From the NCBI GenBank assembly GCA_030592645.1, contig JAUVIR010000027.1, forward strand, positions 1-44,078: a DNA stretch of 44,078 bases, given 5' to 3'. The stretch is from Candidatus Fermentibacterota bacterium (GTDB taxonomy: Bacteria > Fermentibacterota > Fermentibacteria > Fermentibacterales > JCC-6). Positions 25,364 to 34,597 of this stretch are shown one piece after another (within the stretch, counting starts at the first letter, position 1; every line of letters begins with the position of its first letter). The notes beneath the pieces were generated by a model. That model searched no databases, had not been told where the DNA came from, and saw nothing but the letters and a program-made list of their open reading frames with translations. The translations under genes and the position numbers were made by a program.

Positions 25364-28300
25364 TTATTTGTTAAGAATAACTATTTTTCTGCTTTGGGAG
25401 AGTCCCGCTGCATGGCGCACATGGATAAGGTAAACTCCAGTCGGGGCAATGCCCCCCCTTCCCTGAAGGGTATCCCAGTAAATTCTGTGCTCACCTGTTT
25501 CGAGGTATTCATCCATAATTACATCAACAAGCCTTCCAGCAAGATCGTAAACCGAAACCACCGTCTGGCCCGCGTCAACAATTATATCCAACGCTACCGA
25601 ACCTGAAAATACCGGGTTGGGAAAAGGGCTTGAAACCTGAAGGTAACCGGCATTTGTATAGGGGATGGAATTCGACCATCCAGGTGTGCAGAATTCAAGG
25701 ATACTCCATTGGGAACCCCCGTCGGATACCCTTCCCAGGGAGCGATCGGGCGCAATGGCACCGAAATACCTGAAGTCGATAAGCCTGGGAGCATCATCGT
25801 CCAGAGACCCTGTAACGTTCATCTGATCTCCTGCGGGTTGTCTTGAAAAGTACAGGCTGTCTCCGTTTCCTGAAAAACGGAAAGGCAGGTGATAGCCATC
25901 CTGCCATGGATCGGAGTCCGCCCAGACCACAAGGAAACCTCCCGAAGGTATCATGGTTCCCGGAGGGAACTGATATCTTGCGAGATCGGAGGGATCATCG
26001 GAGATATACAGCCAGCTCAGGTCGCAATCGTACCCTTCGCCGTTATAAATCTCGAACCAGTCATTGTACTCACCGTAATTGTCTGCAATTGTGGTATCAT
26101 TCACCGATTGAATCTCGTTAATAACCAGCCCGCCAAATATCTGCGGAAAGAACAGAGCGCCCATATCGGATCTTGTTCCATCCGGATCGGCAATCAGCGG
26201 GGACCCGGCATCAATACAGGGCGAAGTGTAAGACAGGTGCCAGTCGCGGGAGCCCCAGCCCGCGAACTCGGGGTCGGCAGCGATATTGCCCTCCCCTGTC
26301 CATGGTTCGATATTTCCAGTAAGGCTGTAATTCACAGTAACATCCGAATCATCCTCAATACTGAAGATAGTCGAATTGGAATCGAATATTGAATTGATTA
26401 CAGCTGCATTTCCTCCGCCCGAACCTGCGGTCTTGTTGTAGGCTCGAACCCCGATATCGCAGCCGGATATCGTGCAGCCTGTAATCTCCGCATAGGAATC
26501 ATCCTTGACCGCAATACCTGTGTAGCAGCCGGATATCATGTTTCCCGTCAAGATAACATCGGATATCTGAGTTCCGGCAGCACCGATACCAATGGAAAAA
26601 CCTTTATCAGTTACGTTCCAGACCCTGTTGCCCTCCAGGATAAGAGAGCTGCTGTTGGAATCAAATGCATCTCCATCTATGTTGAAGACTTCACAATTTA
26701 TCACAAGATATTCTCCGGCATTACAATTCTGAAATTCAACACCGTCATGATGTGATGAAGGGGGATTGATCATATTGCCGAAACTGCTGTTCTGTATTGT
26801 AGCCGATTCGCCATCGATCATATAGAAGATCTCTGCAGAATTCCAGCCTGTGAGATCACAGTTATCCATAAAGACAGTGCCTTCCGATAGATGGAGACAC
26901 CCGTGATTATTCCGGAAGAGACAGGATTCAAACAGCAGATCAGCCCTATCGGATTCAATACAGGCTCTGTACGGGCTTCCGGTACTGAAACCATCAGACC
27001 CTTCGAAAACTGTATATGTAAACTCCGCATCTCCTCCTGTAAGCATTATCCCGCCCCAGGGTTCGTTTTCCATATTGGCGCAGAACACGACCGAATCACC
27101 GGGAGAACCCTGTACATACAGATTCCCCTGACAGATCATGCTGCAGTCCTCGTTGAACCTGAGTACCGTACCCGGTCCAATGGAAACTGTGCTTCCCAGG
27201 GGAATCAGAATATCACCGTTGATCACATATGGCGAATTTTCCGAAGACAGGAAAGTATTACCCGAGAGAGTTCCTGAGAGCTCGGTGTAATCCAGCACAA
27301 CTGAAAAGGGCATGTACTGGTTGAAAGCAACAGTGTATCGCGTGGTTGATACTGCCCGGACATCCCAGGCATACTCACCTGCCGGAAGTCCTGATATGGT
27401 AATACAGGTATCCGTAAGCCCCTCATATTGAACCATGGTTGAATCCGGATATCCGGGTCTTGTGAATCTTCTCACCCTGAGCGTATACGTTACCGGATCT
27501 CCGTTCGGGTCGAATGCATGCTCCCACGAAGCGAACAGATCAGGACTGGCGCAGGTCTGATCACTGGTTGTTTCGAATGGTCTCGGGTTATCGCTGTACT
27601 GACTTTGAAGGCTTGCCTGTCTGTGTTCGATAGGGAGATATTTCAGAATTGCAAGTGATTCGTAAAACTCGGCGAGATCAGCAACATTATCGTAAGTATC
27701 CTCAGCAACAGCATTTTCCAGTTCAATGGCAAGAGAATCAATAACCTGGAAAAGCGTAGCTTCGTTAAACACCTGAACGCATATTTCGTCCAGGCGCCCG
27801 AATGCCAGCTCAAGCAGATATTCGTTAAGAAGCAGTTTATCCAGCAGCGGGTTATCCGGCCAGTTCACGTGCGCTCCCCACGTATAGTATCCGTAGGAAT
27901 AGCTGTCGAACGTCTTGTCAACGTCCCAGGGAAGCATCATCCACATTCCCGTATTATGCACATCATGGTAGAGAAAGTAATTGTGATAGTATGTACTGTA
28001 ATTGGAAGTAAGCCAGTTCACCGCAATAATGGTCAGGAGATCGTTCATGTCAAATCGCTGCGCTGCGAACTCCAGATAATTATCGGAAGAAAGAGTATCC
28101 AGATCGAATATGAGCTGGTACAGGTCATTCCAGCCCGGCGATGCACTTTGTGCTTTTGTCCACACATCTTCAACGTTATCGTAAGCACTGAGGCATGAGC
28201 CATCTGTTGATGCCTTGTAGAGATTGCACTCGGGATCGAGCGAGTTCCCGGCAAGGAACAGGGAATCGTACGGTTCTGTTCTTATGTAGAGCCCGCGGTA

Positions 28301-28708
28301 TTCATTGTTCACGTATACCCTGGCGTAGTCAGCATGAAAACAGGGGTAATCAAGAGTGTCCATGATATATGCAAACAGGTAAGCGTGCATGTAAGTACGA
28401 TCAAGGTACTCGGCGTTGAAATTCCATTTCTCCCGACCGTCCAGAGGCTGATTCATGGAAAACGTTATTCTGAATGACTTCTTTGGATATCCGCGTGAAG
28501 AATCTCCTCTGATTCTCAGTTTTACATTCTGGTATAGCGTACCATCCCTCTGTACAGTACAGCTGATCTCGATCTCTTCTTCCCAGTTCGATATCATGCC
28601 GTTGAATTCATTCTGATCGCAGATGATATAGTAAGAAGGAACTTCAGCATCGATGCTCGAAGCGGCAAAGAACATGAAAATGAGGGGAATTATCGACAGG
28701 TATTTCAT
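25364..28708 (-). CDS. CotH kinase/beta-helix/lamin-tail surface protein with sorting domain
   Basis: An exported protein of about 1114 residues. ATG 28708 places the signal peptide at the N-terminus (MKYLSIIPLIFMFFAASSIDA); a GTG at 28735 would add nine acidic residues and overlap the gene before it. Order of domains: CotH kinase at about 30-390 (RIRGDSSRGYPKKSFRI and MMLPWDVDKTFDSY), a fibronectin-like stretch (~400-480), a right-handed parallel beta-helix (~500-860; repeated VINCEVFN, LEGNRVWNV, LTGNMISGCYTGI), a lamin-tail domain (VINEIQSVNDTT, EYNDWFEIYN) and a T9SS-like C-terminal domain (SPFPNPVFSG, VSVYDLAGRLVDV, SRKIVILNK). The helix may bind glycans. It is the second CotH protein in the locus. 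Confidence 0.88.
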   Translation of the reverse strand: MKYLSIIPLIFMFFAASSIDAEVPSYYIICDQNEFNGMISNWEEEIEISCTVQRDGTLYQNVKLRIRGDSSRGYPKKSFRITFSMNQPLDGREKWNFNAEYLDRTYMHAYLFAYIMDTLDYPCFHADYARVYVNNEYRGLYIRTEPYDSLFLAGNSLDPECNLYKASTDGSCLSAYDNVEDVWTKAQSASPGWNDLYQLIFDLDTLSSDNYLEFAAQRFDMNDLLTIIAVNWLTSNYSTYYHNYFLYHDVHNTGMWMMLPWDVDKTFDSYSYGYYTWGAHVNWPDNPLLDKLLLNEYLLELAFGRLDEICVQVFNEATLFQVIDSLAIELENAVAEDTYDNVADLAEFYESLAILKYLPIEHRQASLQSQYSDNPRPFETTSDQTCASPDLFASWEHAFDPNGDPVTYTLRVRRFTRPGYPDSTMVQYEGLTDTCITISGLPAGEYAWDVRAVSTTRYTVAFNQYMPFSVVLDYTELSGTLSGNTFLSSENSPYVINGDILIPLGSTVSIGPGTVLRFNEDCSMICQGNLYVQGSPGDSVVFCANMENEPWGGIMLTGGDAEFTYTVFEGSDGFSTGSPYRACIESDRADLLFESCLFRNNHGCLHLSEGTVFMDNCDLTGWNSAEIFYMIDGESATIQNSSFGNMINPPSSHHDGVEFQNCNAGEYLVINCEVFNIDGDAFDSNSSSLILEGNRVWNVTDKGFSIGIGAAGTQISDVILTGNMISGCYTGIAVKDDSYAEITGCTISGCDIGVRAYNKTAGSGGGNAAVINSIFDSNSTIFSIEDDSDVTVNYSLTGNIEPWTGEGNIAADPEFAGWGSRDWHLSYTSPCIDAGSPLIADPDGTRSDMGALFFPQIFGGLVINEIQSVNDTTIADNYGEYNDWFEIYNGEGYDCDLSWLYISDDPSDLARYQFPPGTMIPSGGFLVVWADSDPWQDGYHLPFRFSGNGDSLYFSRQPAGDQMNVTGSLDDDAPRLIDFRYFGAIAPDRSLGRVSDGGSQWSILEFCTPGWSNSIPYTNAGYLQVSSPFPNPVFSGSVALDIIVDAGQTVVSVYDLAGRLVDVIMDEYLETGEHRIYWDTLQGRGGIAPTGVYLIHVRHAAGLSQSRKIVILNK

Positions 28709-28719
28709 CTGATGTCCAG

Positions 28720-29865
28720 TCACTTCCTCTTCCACAGGTAGTTGAGGAAATCCTCTATTTCCCTGCGCTCTGTTTCGTTCAGAGGTTCTATCCTGCCGAA
28801 TACCCAGGAACAGACTTCTCCCGGACCATCGAACTCGTCCAGTCTTCCGGTGATCGCCGCTATTACTTCCGCCATCTCTTCCCTGCGGACAAGACTGCGG
28901 AGACCGGAACCTTCCTTCTCTATCTCACCCAGAAGATCGGTGTTAACCAGAGAATCGAGATCGACAGCCTCAGTAATGGCATGGTAATGTTCACCGAGCT
29001 GCGATGCTGACACTCCATATTCAAAGGCGAGCTGCTTCTGAGTGAAATGGGGACCGTTTTTCGTTACCGCGTACTCCAGAGCCGCCGCCCAGATCGCAGG
29101 TTTCCTGCCCTGCGGCGTTGTAGCGGAGCAGAAGCTGTTCCATACATCAAGAGCCTGTCTCGCCTTAGCGCGGGAGTAGCCGTGAAGTTCAAGCATACCG
29201 CTGACCATGCCGGCAACAAGGTCCTCAATAGGAAGATCTTCATGGTGAAGAGCTTTCCTCTTCAGACTGACCCTGAGGGATTCAATCCTCAGGAGGGTGT
29301 GTTCGATCTTCTCGTCGAAAGGAGCAAGCTCCTTTGCCTGCAGAAGAAGATGGAGGCTCTCCTCAATCCTTCCATTCTTCGCCTCGAGTATGGCAAGATA
29401 GGTAAGGGTAGCCGGAATTCTGTGTTTCTCGCGGCGGGCGGTGGCAAGAAGAATCCGCTGGGCTTCATCGTCATTGTTCAGCATGAGATGAACAAGGCCG
29501 AGTTTCCGCCTGGCATCCAGATCCTCCGGAATGAGTTTCAGATAATCTTCAAGGGCTTCCCTTGCCTGTTCGAACCATTCCAGTTTCAGATATGAGTCCG
29601 AGATAAGCAGCAGCCCCGCGGGACCGGGAACGCCATGCCACTTAAAACCAGACAGGCGAAGCGCGGCTTCTCTGGAACGGCCCTCGTCAATATCAAGCTG
29701 GCTCAGATTGAGAACGGCAAGGTCTTCATCGGAGGTATTTAAAATGGAAGGATCGGCCAGAAGCCTTTCAAGACATTCCCTGACAGCTTCATTATTCTTC
29801 TTTTCTCGTGCGCTTTCAACCTGTTTCCAGAGCCAGTCTATTTTATCGCCGGGTGAGCCTGCCAA
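28720..29865 (-). CDS. TPR protein with TFIIB/cyclin-like C-terminal domain
   Basis: A cytoplasmic protein of about 381 residues. Start: a perfect TAAGGAGG (29873-29880) lies 7 bases before TTG 29865 but only 1 base before TTG 29871, so 29865 is preferred. Residues ~15-200 are tetratricopeptide repeats (LLISDSYLKLEWFEQAREALEDYLKLIPEDLDAR and similar, read in part). Residues ~210-305 differ: RKPAIWAAALEYAVTKNG, then FTQKQLAFEYGVSASQL. This resembles the second cyclin repeat of archaeal/eukaryotic TFIIB and the bacterial DUF6398 domain. It is upstream of, and slightly overlaps, the alternative start of the CotH gene. Function unknown; a regulator of the locus is one guess. Confidence 0.75.
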   Translation of the reverse strand: MAGSPGDKIDWLWKQVESAREKKNNEAVRECLERLLADPSILNTSDEDLAVLNLSQLDIDEGRSREAALRLSGFKWHGVPGPAGLLLISDSYLKLEWFEQAREALEDYLKLIPEDLDARRKLGLVHLMLNNDDEAQRILLATARREKHRIPATLTYLAILEAKNGRIEESLHLLLQAKELAPFDEKIEHTLLRIESLRVSLKRKALHHEDLPIEDLVAGMVSGMLELHGYSRAKARQALDVWNSFCSATTPQGRKPAIWAAALEYAVTKNGPHFTQKQLAFEYGVSASQLGEHYHAITEAVDLDSLVNTDLLGEIEKEGSGLRSLVRREEMAEVIAAITGRLDEFDGPGEVCSWVFGRIEPLNETERREIEDFLNYLWKRK

Positions 29866-29880
29866 TATCAATCCTCCTTA
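29863..29880 (-). promoter_or_regulatory. Perfect Shine-Dalgarno site deciding a TTG start
   Basis: TAAGGAGG on the minus strand at 29873-29880 is the exact anti-16S match. Its spacing of 7 bases selects TTG 29863-29865 over TTG 29869-29871 for the TPR gene. Confidence 0.6.
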
Positions 29881-30014
29881 GGAGCCTGTCCAACAATGAA
29901 ACATTGGCATAAAACCCACACAGCTGGCTATAATACTCGCATATTATCGTCAAATACATCAAGTATTCTCCTCAAATCTCCGAGCATTCTATCTCAGCTG
30001 TGAGAATATTCTGC

Positions 30015-33000
30015 TCAATGTACATTGTCAGACACACTCCTGATTACAGCAAGTATGCCGAATTCCTCAGTCGTTCTGCTGAATACGGATGTACCCAGAG
30101 CCTCCGCATTAATCTTATAAATGTAAGGGCCCGATGCAATAGTATCTCCATCGTGATCAAGGCCGTTCCACAGGATCTGGTTGTACCCCTGGCTGCAAAT
30201 CTGGGTCAGGTCTTCTATTCGGGTACCGGCTACTGTGAAGATGGAAACCGTTACCTGGGCATCCTCCGATATCCTGAAGCTGAAACATCTTCTTCCGTTG
30301 CCCGGATTAGGGTAAACAAGAGCTTCGGTAATATTGAGATCGCTCTCTTCAAGGATACTGATATTCAGTGTGTCCATGGAACTGTTGCCCAGGCCGTCCA
30401 CACTCCAGAGTATCAGTGTATGTTCCCCCGTGGACATGGATTCAAGAGTATACATCATCTTTCCGGTAACCGAACTGCCTCTGTTGTATGAGAAATATGA
30501 GCTGACGTTATTTCCGTTACCGTCGACGAACAGATTGAGTTCTTTTCCGAGGCCCCCCAGAAGACAGATTCCGCTGGAATCGGTCAACTCCGCCTCCAGT
30601 GTGATATCTCCCGTCAGTTGGGGATGCTCGATGCCTTCATAACCCCTGATCCACATATTCACGGAAGGTCCTTCAAGATCACCTCCCTGCGGTGTTCCGG
30701 GGGCAAGAACTGCCGGGTCTTCCGCTCCGGACACGACGAACTGGCCCGAAAGTGCGAGTGCGGCCCCACGGGCCATACTGCCTGTCATGGATTGAACAGG
30801 AATGAAGCAGTCAATACTGAACTCTCCGCTTTCCACAAGTTGCGAACCGCTGTAGGCTGTACCGCCGTATTTGATATAAGGGATCTGGGAATCTCCGAGA
30901 CACGTGTAGACAACGTTCGAGGAGGATTCCAGAATTTCGATGAAAGCCAATCCATCGCTCTGGAAACCATTTCCGGAAACTGTATTCAATTCTCCACTCC
31001 AGAGAGTATCATCACTGAGGATAACCGATCCATCGGAGTCCGGAAGCGGCAGCGGCATATCGGGGTACCCGAACAGTACATAATACTTGTTATTCGAGCT
31101 ATAGGAGCCGGAAAGCGCAAGTTTTGAATGCCAGACCGCATCTCCTACCGTAAGATCATTGTCCCGGCACAGGGAATCAATGACACTTCTGAAATACTGG
31201 TAGTTTGCACTGCCATTAGTTCCCCTGGTTGCTGCAACACTGGAAATGCAGCCCCCTGCAGGATGATAGATAAGTGTTTCACTGATCGCATCACTTCCAG
31301 GGTTGTCAAATTCTCCCACATTGCAGGTGGCCCAGAAGGAGACCGGCAGTCTGTGACCGTTGACAAGGGTGCTTACATCTTCATCGAGCATCATCACCTC
31401 ATGGGCTATCTGATCGGCGGCTCCATGCCCCTGGTACAGCAGGAAGAGAAAACCCTCATTGAAAGTATCTATGAAGCTTTCCCTCGCTTCAGGTTTTTCC
31501 GGATGCGGACCGTCAGGATTCAAGGGACCCGGAGGCCAGGGGTATTCAATAAGGTAGAATTTCTTCCGGGACATAGAGCGGGGAAGGACTTCCTCGGCTA
31601 TGGTGTCGCTATTCAGGGTATGGTAGGTTTCATTCCATGAAGGACCCTGACCCCACTCGTCATCGGCGACGATAAGAGCTCTGTTCATCCACGTACCGCT
31701 GTTCTGACCTTCATCGTAGGCAAGCAGTTTTGCGGTACAGGTACCCAGCTGGGAGAGGTTGTCAACCGGGATACGGGCAATGGGAACCTCTGGCAGGAAG
31801 GCATTCTCATGAACCATAACGTATCTATCGTCAACGCAGGAACTGTTGCTTGTCAGCAGTTTTATCCAGGGGGGTATCATAACCGGCTGAGTGGTCGCAT
31901 GGCCAAGGAAATCGTAATGACCGTCCCCCGTGAGTATTACGCCGCTAAGGCCGCCGGACCAATCGTCCATTCCCCATCTGACGGCCGATCTTAACGCACC
32001 TGGGTCCGCGACACCCTGACCGAATTCATCGTAGATCTCTGTAGTAGTTGCCACTACTGGATCGTGTCCCTGCATGAAGCTCAGTGTTTCAATTCCAAAG
32101 ATGCCGCTAAGCAGGGAAGGATGCACAACAATCAGCCTGTCCCCATCCAGGACTGTACCAACGAGGCGTCCGGGACTGGAGGATAGTATCGTGTCCGGAG
32201 CCATCCAGTCACCGGAATCCATAAGTATAAGCGCTGATGAAGTATCGGCACTGTACAAAAATTCAAGTTCACCGCCTGTATACTCAGCACCGGTGATCAA
32301 TTCCGGGGAATTGAAATCGGAGATGCTGTAGGCGCTGCAATCTGAGGATACACCCGAAGCGCTGAAGTTGTACCTTCCTGTTTTCTCTCGCGCCGGAAAC
32401 AGGACTATGCCAGTGAGATCACCGGGCTGATCAGGATAAATAACCTGAATTGAAGTGAGCCCCAGAATACCTTCGCCTGCATCCTCAACCAGTTGAATTT
32501 CAATCGTGCAGGAACCGGAGAGCTGAAGGCTGTCTACCGTTAATACCCTGCCGCCTGAACCGGACCAGGTATCAGTCAGAACATGGGTCCCGTTTATGTA
32601 AACTGCGACTGTACGGGGCTGGTATTCGTCGGTTATAACAGAAATGGCAATTGAGCTGTTCCCGGAACCGGATACCTGAAATGTTTCGGTAATAGTTTGT
32701 CCCTCTGAAATCGTCTCCCATATCCATCCTGTTGCACCTTCATAGTACGGCATCCAGATATGCTCTTCCCGAAGCCACAGGTCGGTAAGAATCGAGTTTC
32801 CCCATGCAGGGGATGAATCAGGCTGCCCTGATACCTCATCCATTCTCCGACCGTTTTCAGAACCCCATGTAAGCCAGTATACGTTATGGGTTGCGTACCT
32901 GTGCTGCAGTCTCAGAACTTCCCGGACTGAAATTTCCCATCTTGACAACCCTCTTCCGAAGAATTCTATGGAGTCGTCTCCATCGAAAAGCCCGTCGCTA

Positions 33001-33806
33001 TTCAGGTCATTCACAGCTACAGCAACTTCGGATAATTTGTGGGAATCAGCAGGAGCATCGCTGAACATCAGGCCAGGACCCGTGAAGAGCCTCAGGGAAG
33101 CAGATGGGGAACCTAATATCTCACAGCCGCCGGCAGCAAGATCGTTGCCCGATACGGTGTAACCACCGGTATTCTCCACCGCTATCCGGGCCCATGGCTT
33201 TCCCCAGAAAATACTTTCCGAAGCAGAGTCAGTACTGTTTCTCCAGTAAAGACAATCATCCGGGACTATATGCCGGAGCAGGGGATGATTCTCAATGGAT
33301 ATGCCTCCTGGTACCGGATCCCACTGCAGATGAACATCGATCCTGGAGGCGAAGGTACTGCCGCGCTCACCGGCGACAGGGTACACCGTGACCATAGCCA
33401 CACGTGTTCCCGCAAGGGGAATGATGCCGCCGAACACGACATGCCTATCTTCAGGAGGCAGCGGATCTGCATCTATCTCTATCGTGGACAAACCTTCTCC
33501 CGCTAAGGCTGGAGTCCTTGCCTGGTCCGAAGTGATGCCTGTTGATCTGTATGAGGTTGCCGAATAGCGTAGTTCAGGTGCAGCTCCATCGGGAACAGGT
33601 ATAAACAGAGTCAATGAAGGACGAACGGGCTCACCAACTGCGTATTTTACAGGTATTCCCTGGAAAACAGGATAACTGCCGCGTTCTGTACTGACTACAA
33701 CAGGATCTTCGAAGGTCAGTACTGTGCTGTACCCTCCTGAGGGATCCGTGGAAACAGATGCTGTCAACTGTGATACGGATACACATAATAGAAGCAGTGA
33801 AATCAT
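30015..33806 (-). CDS. C25-family (gingipain/PorU-like) cysteine peptidase with sorting domain
   Basis: A 1263-residue exported protein with signal peptide MISLLLLCVSVSQLTAS. After a propeptide-like region, residues ~200-320 (WGKPWARIAVENTGGYTVSG, LFTGPG, DGDDSIEFFGRG, YATHNVYWLTWG in order) resemble the N-terminal part of PorU, the T9SS sortase. The C25 caspase-like domain spans ~550-930, with catalytic His ~794 in LLYQGHGAAD and Cys ~828 in FWATCNVGEFD. A beta-sandwich and a C-terminal T9SS-like domain (VYPNPGNGRR, VSIFTVAGTRIED, GPYIYKI) follow. Either a PorU-type sortase or a secreted protease fits. Its ATG overlaps the sirtuin stop (ATGA). It is a paralog of the gene at 34587-38357. Confidence 0.9.
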   Translation of the reverse strand: MISLLLLCVSVSQLTASVSTDPSGGYSTVLTFEDPVVVSTERGSYPVFQGIPVKYAVGEPVRPSLTLFIPVPDGAAPELRYSATSYRSTGITSDQARTPALAGEGLSTIEIDADPLPPEDRHVVFGGIIPLAGTRVAMVTVYPVAGERGSTFASRIDVHLQWDPVPGGISIENHPLLRHIVPDDCLYWRNSTDSASESIFWGKPWARIAVENTGGYTVSGNDLAAGGCEILGSPSASLRLFTGPGLMFSDAPADSHKLSEVAVAVNDLNSDGLFDGDDSIEFFGRGLSRWEISVREVLRLQHRYATHNVYWLTWGSENGRRMDEVSGQPDSSPAWGNSILTDLWLREEHIWMPYYEGATGWIWETISEGQTITETFQVSGSGNSSIAISVITDEYQPRTVAVYINGTHVLTDTWSGSGGRVLTVDSLQLSGSCTIEIQLVEDAGEGILGLTSIQVIYPDQPGDLTGIVLFPAREKTGRYNFSASGVSSDCSAYSISDFNSPELITGAEYTGGELEFLYSADTSSALILMDSGDWMAPDTILSSSPGRLVGTVLDGDRLIVVHPSLLSGIFGIETLSFMQGHDPVVATTTEIYDEFGQGVADPGALRSAVRWGMDDWSGGLSGVILTGDGHYDFLGHATTQPVMIPPWIKLLTSNSSCVDDRYVMVHENAFLPEVPIARIPVDNLSQLGTCTAKLLAYDEGQNSGTWMNRALIVADDEWGQGPSWNETYHTLNSDTIAEEVLPRSMSRKKFYLIEYPWPPGPLNPDGPHPEKPEARESFIDTFNEGFLFLLYQGHGAADQIAHEVMMLDEDVSTLVNGHRLPVSFWATCNVGEFDNPGSDAISETLIYHPAGGCISSVAATRGTNGSANYQYFRSVIDSLCRDNDLTVGDAVWHSKLALSGSYSSNNKYYVLFGYPDMPLPLPDSDGSVILSDDTLWSGELNTVSGNGFQSDGLAFIEILESSSNVVYTCLGDSQIPYIKYGGTAYSGSQLVESGEFSIDCFIPVQSMTGSMARGAALALSGQFVVSGAEDPAVLAPGTPQGGDLEGPSVNMWIRGYEGIEHPQLTGDITLEAELTDSSGICLLGGLGKELNLFVDGNGNNVSSYFSYNRGSSVTGKMMYTLESMSTGEHTLILWSVDGLGNSSMDTLNISILEESDLNITEALVYPNPGNGRRCFSFRISEDAQVTVSIFTVAGTRIEDLTQICSQGYNQILWNGLDHDGDTIASGPYIYKINAEALGTSVFSRTTEEFGILAVIRSVSDNVH

Positions 33807-34597
33807 TCTCCGTATACCGCCTTAACTATTTCGGGAAGAACACTGCCCGCATTGCAGCGCAGGCTTAAAACTCCATCAAGGGATGAAAGGGGGGTTTCCT
33901 CAGGATTTATCTCTATAACTTCTGCGCCTTTTCGCAGAGCTATAAGAGGCAGGGAACTCGCCGGATATACGACCATGGAAGTTCCTATGACCATCATCAG
34001 ATCGCAGCTGTCCGCCAGTCGAAATGCCCGGCTCAGAGCATGCTCCGGGAGCTGCTCTCCGAAAAGAACGACATCCGGCCGCAGAATGCTTCCGCATGAG
34101 CATCGCGGCGGCAGCTTCTCGAAAAGATCCCCGGTCATCTGCACAGCAGAAACACCGCAGGAATCAATGCAGGATGCCGTTCTGAGATTTCCGTGCAATT
34201 CGATTACATCCTTTACTCCGGCTTTCTGATGAAGCCCGTCGACATTCTGTGTTATCAGTGGAAGTTTCCCCTTCCCGTTCTGCATACTTACAAGGGCATA
34301 ATACCCTGCATGGGGCACAAGTTCCTGACATGCTTTCAATCTCTCTCTGTACCACTCCCATACCAGTGCCGGATCCTTTCTGATGCCCTCGATCGAAGCG
34401 AGATCCTCGGCTCTGTACTCCTTCCAGAGCCCCTCCTCTCCTCTAAAAGTCCGAACTCCGCTTTCCCTGGACATCCCTGCTCCTGTCGAAACAACCATCG
34501 ATCCGGCAGCTTCAATCATGTACGCAGCTTCCGCAACAGCATCACCGGACGGCAGTTCTGCAGCTACACTACTTGAAAGGTCTTCCTCAACGCTCAC
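33803..34597 (-). CDS. Sir2-family NAD-dependent protein deacylase, SIRT5/CobB-like
   Basis: Sirtuins remove acyl groups from protein lysines using NAD+. I place the start at GTG 34597, which overlaps the preceding peptidase stop by 11 bases and gives 264 residues; the longer frame to 34741 adds residues inside the peptidase gene. Motifs: VVSTGAGMSRESG, TFRG, TQNVDGLHQKAG, the catalytic His in LHGN, Zn ligands CIDSC and CSC, then RPDVVLFGE, IGTSMVVYPASSLP and INPEETPLS. The segment WEWYRERL keeps the Tyr-x-x-Arg pair that in SIRT5 and CobB binds succinyl or malonyl groups. It sits between two C25 peptidase genes and overlaps both. No signal peptide, so it stays in the cytoplasm. Confidence 0.93.
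   Translation of the reverse strand: MSVEEDLSSSVAAELPSGDAVAEAAYMIEAAGSMVVSTGAGMSRESGVRTFRGEEGLWKEYRAEDLASIEGIRKDPALVWEWYRERLKACQELVPHAGYYALVSMQNGKGKLPLITQNVDGLHQKAGVKDVIELHGNLRTASCIDSCGVSAVQMTGDLFEKLPPRCSCGSILRPDVVLFGEQLPEHALSRAFRLADSCDLMMVIGTSMVVYPASSLPLIALRKGAEVIEINPEETPLSSLDGVLSLRCNAGSVLPEIVKAVYGE

Noticed and set aside
19611..28708. CotH genes as evidence of spore formation
   Set aside because: CotH kinases are widespread in non-sporulating bacteria; lamin-tail and sorting domains and a porin indicate a Gram-negative surface instead.
29894..29906. CAATG-AAA-CATTG hairpin upstream of the TPR gene
   Set aside because: Five-base AT-rich stem with no U-tract; too weak for a terminator or riboswitch.
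29929..29934. Perfect TATAAT on the plus strand between the TPR and C25 genes
   Set aside because: It would drive antisense transcription into the C25 gene; the best -35 (TTGGCA) is 19 bases away and no plus-strand gene follows.
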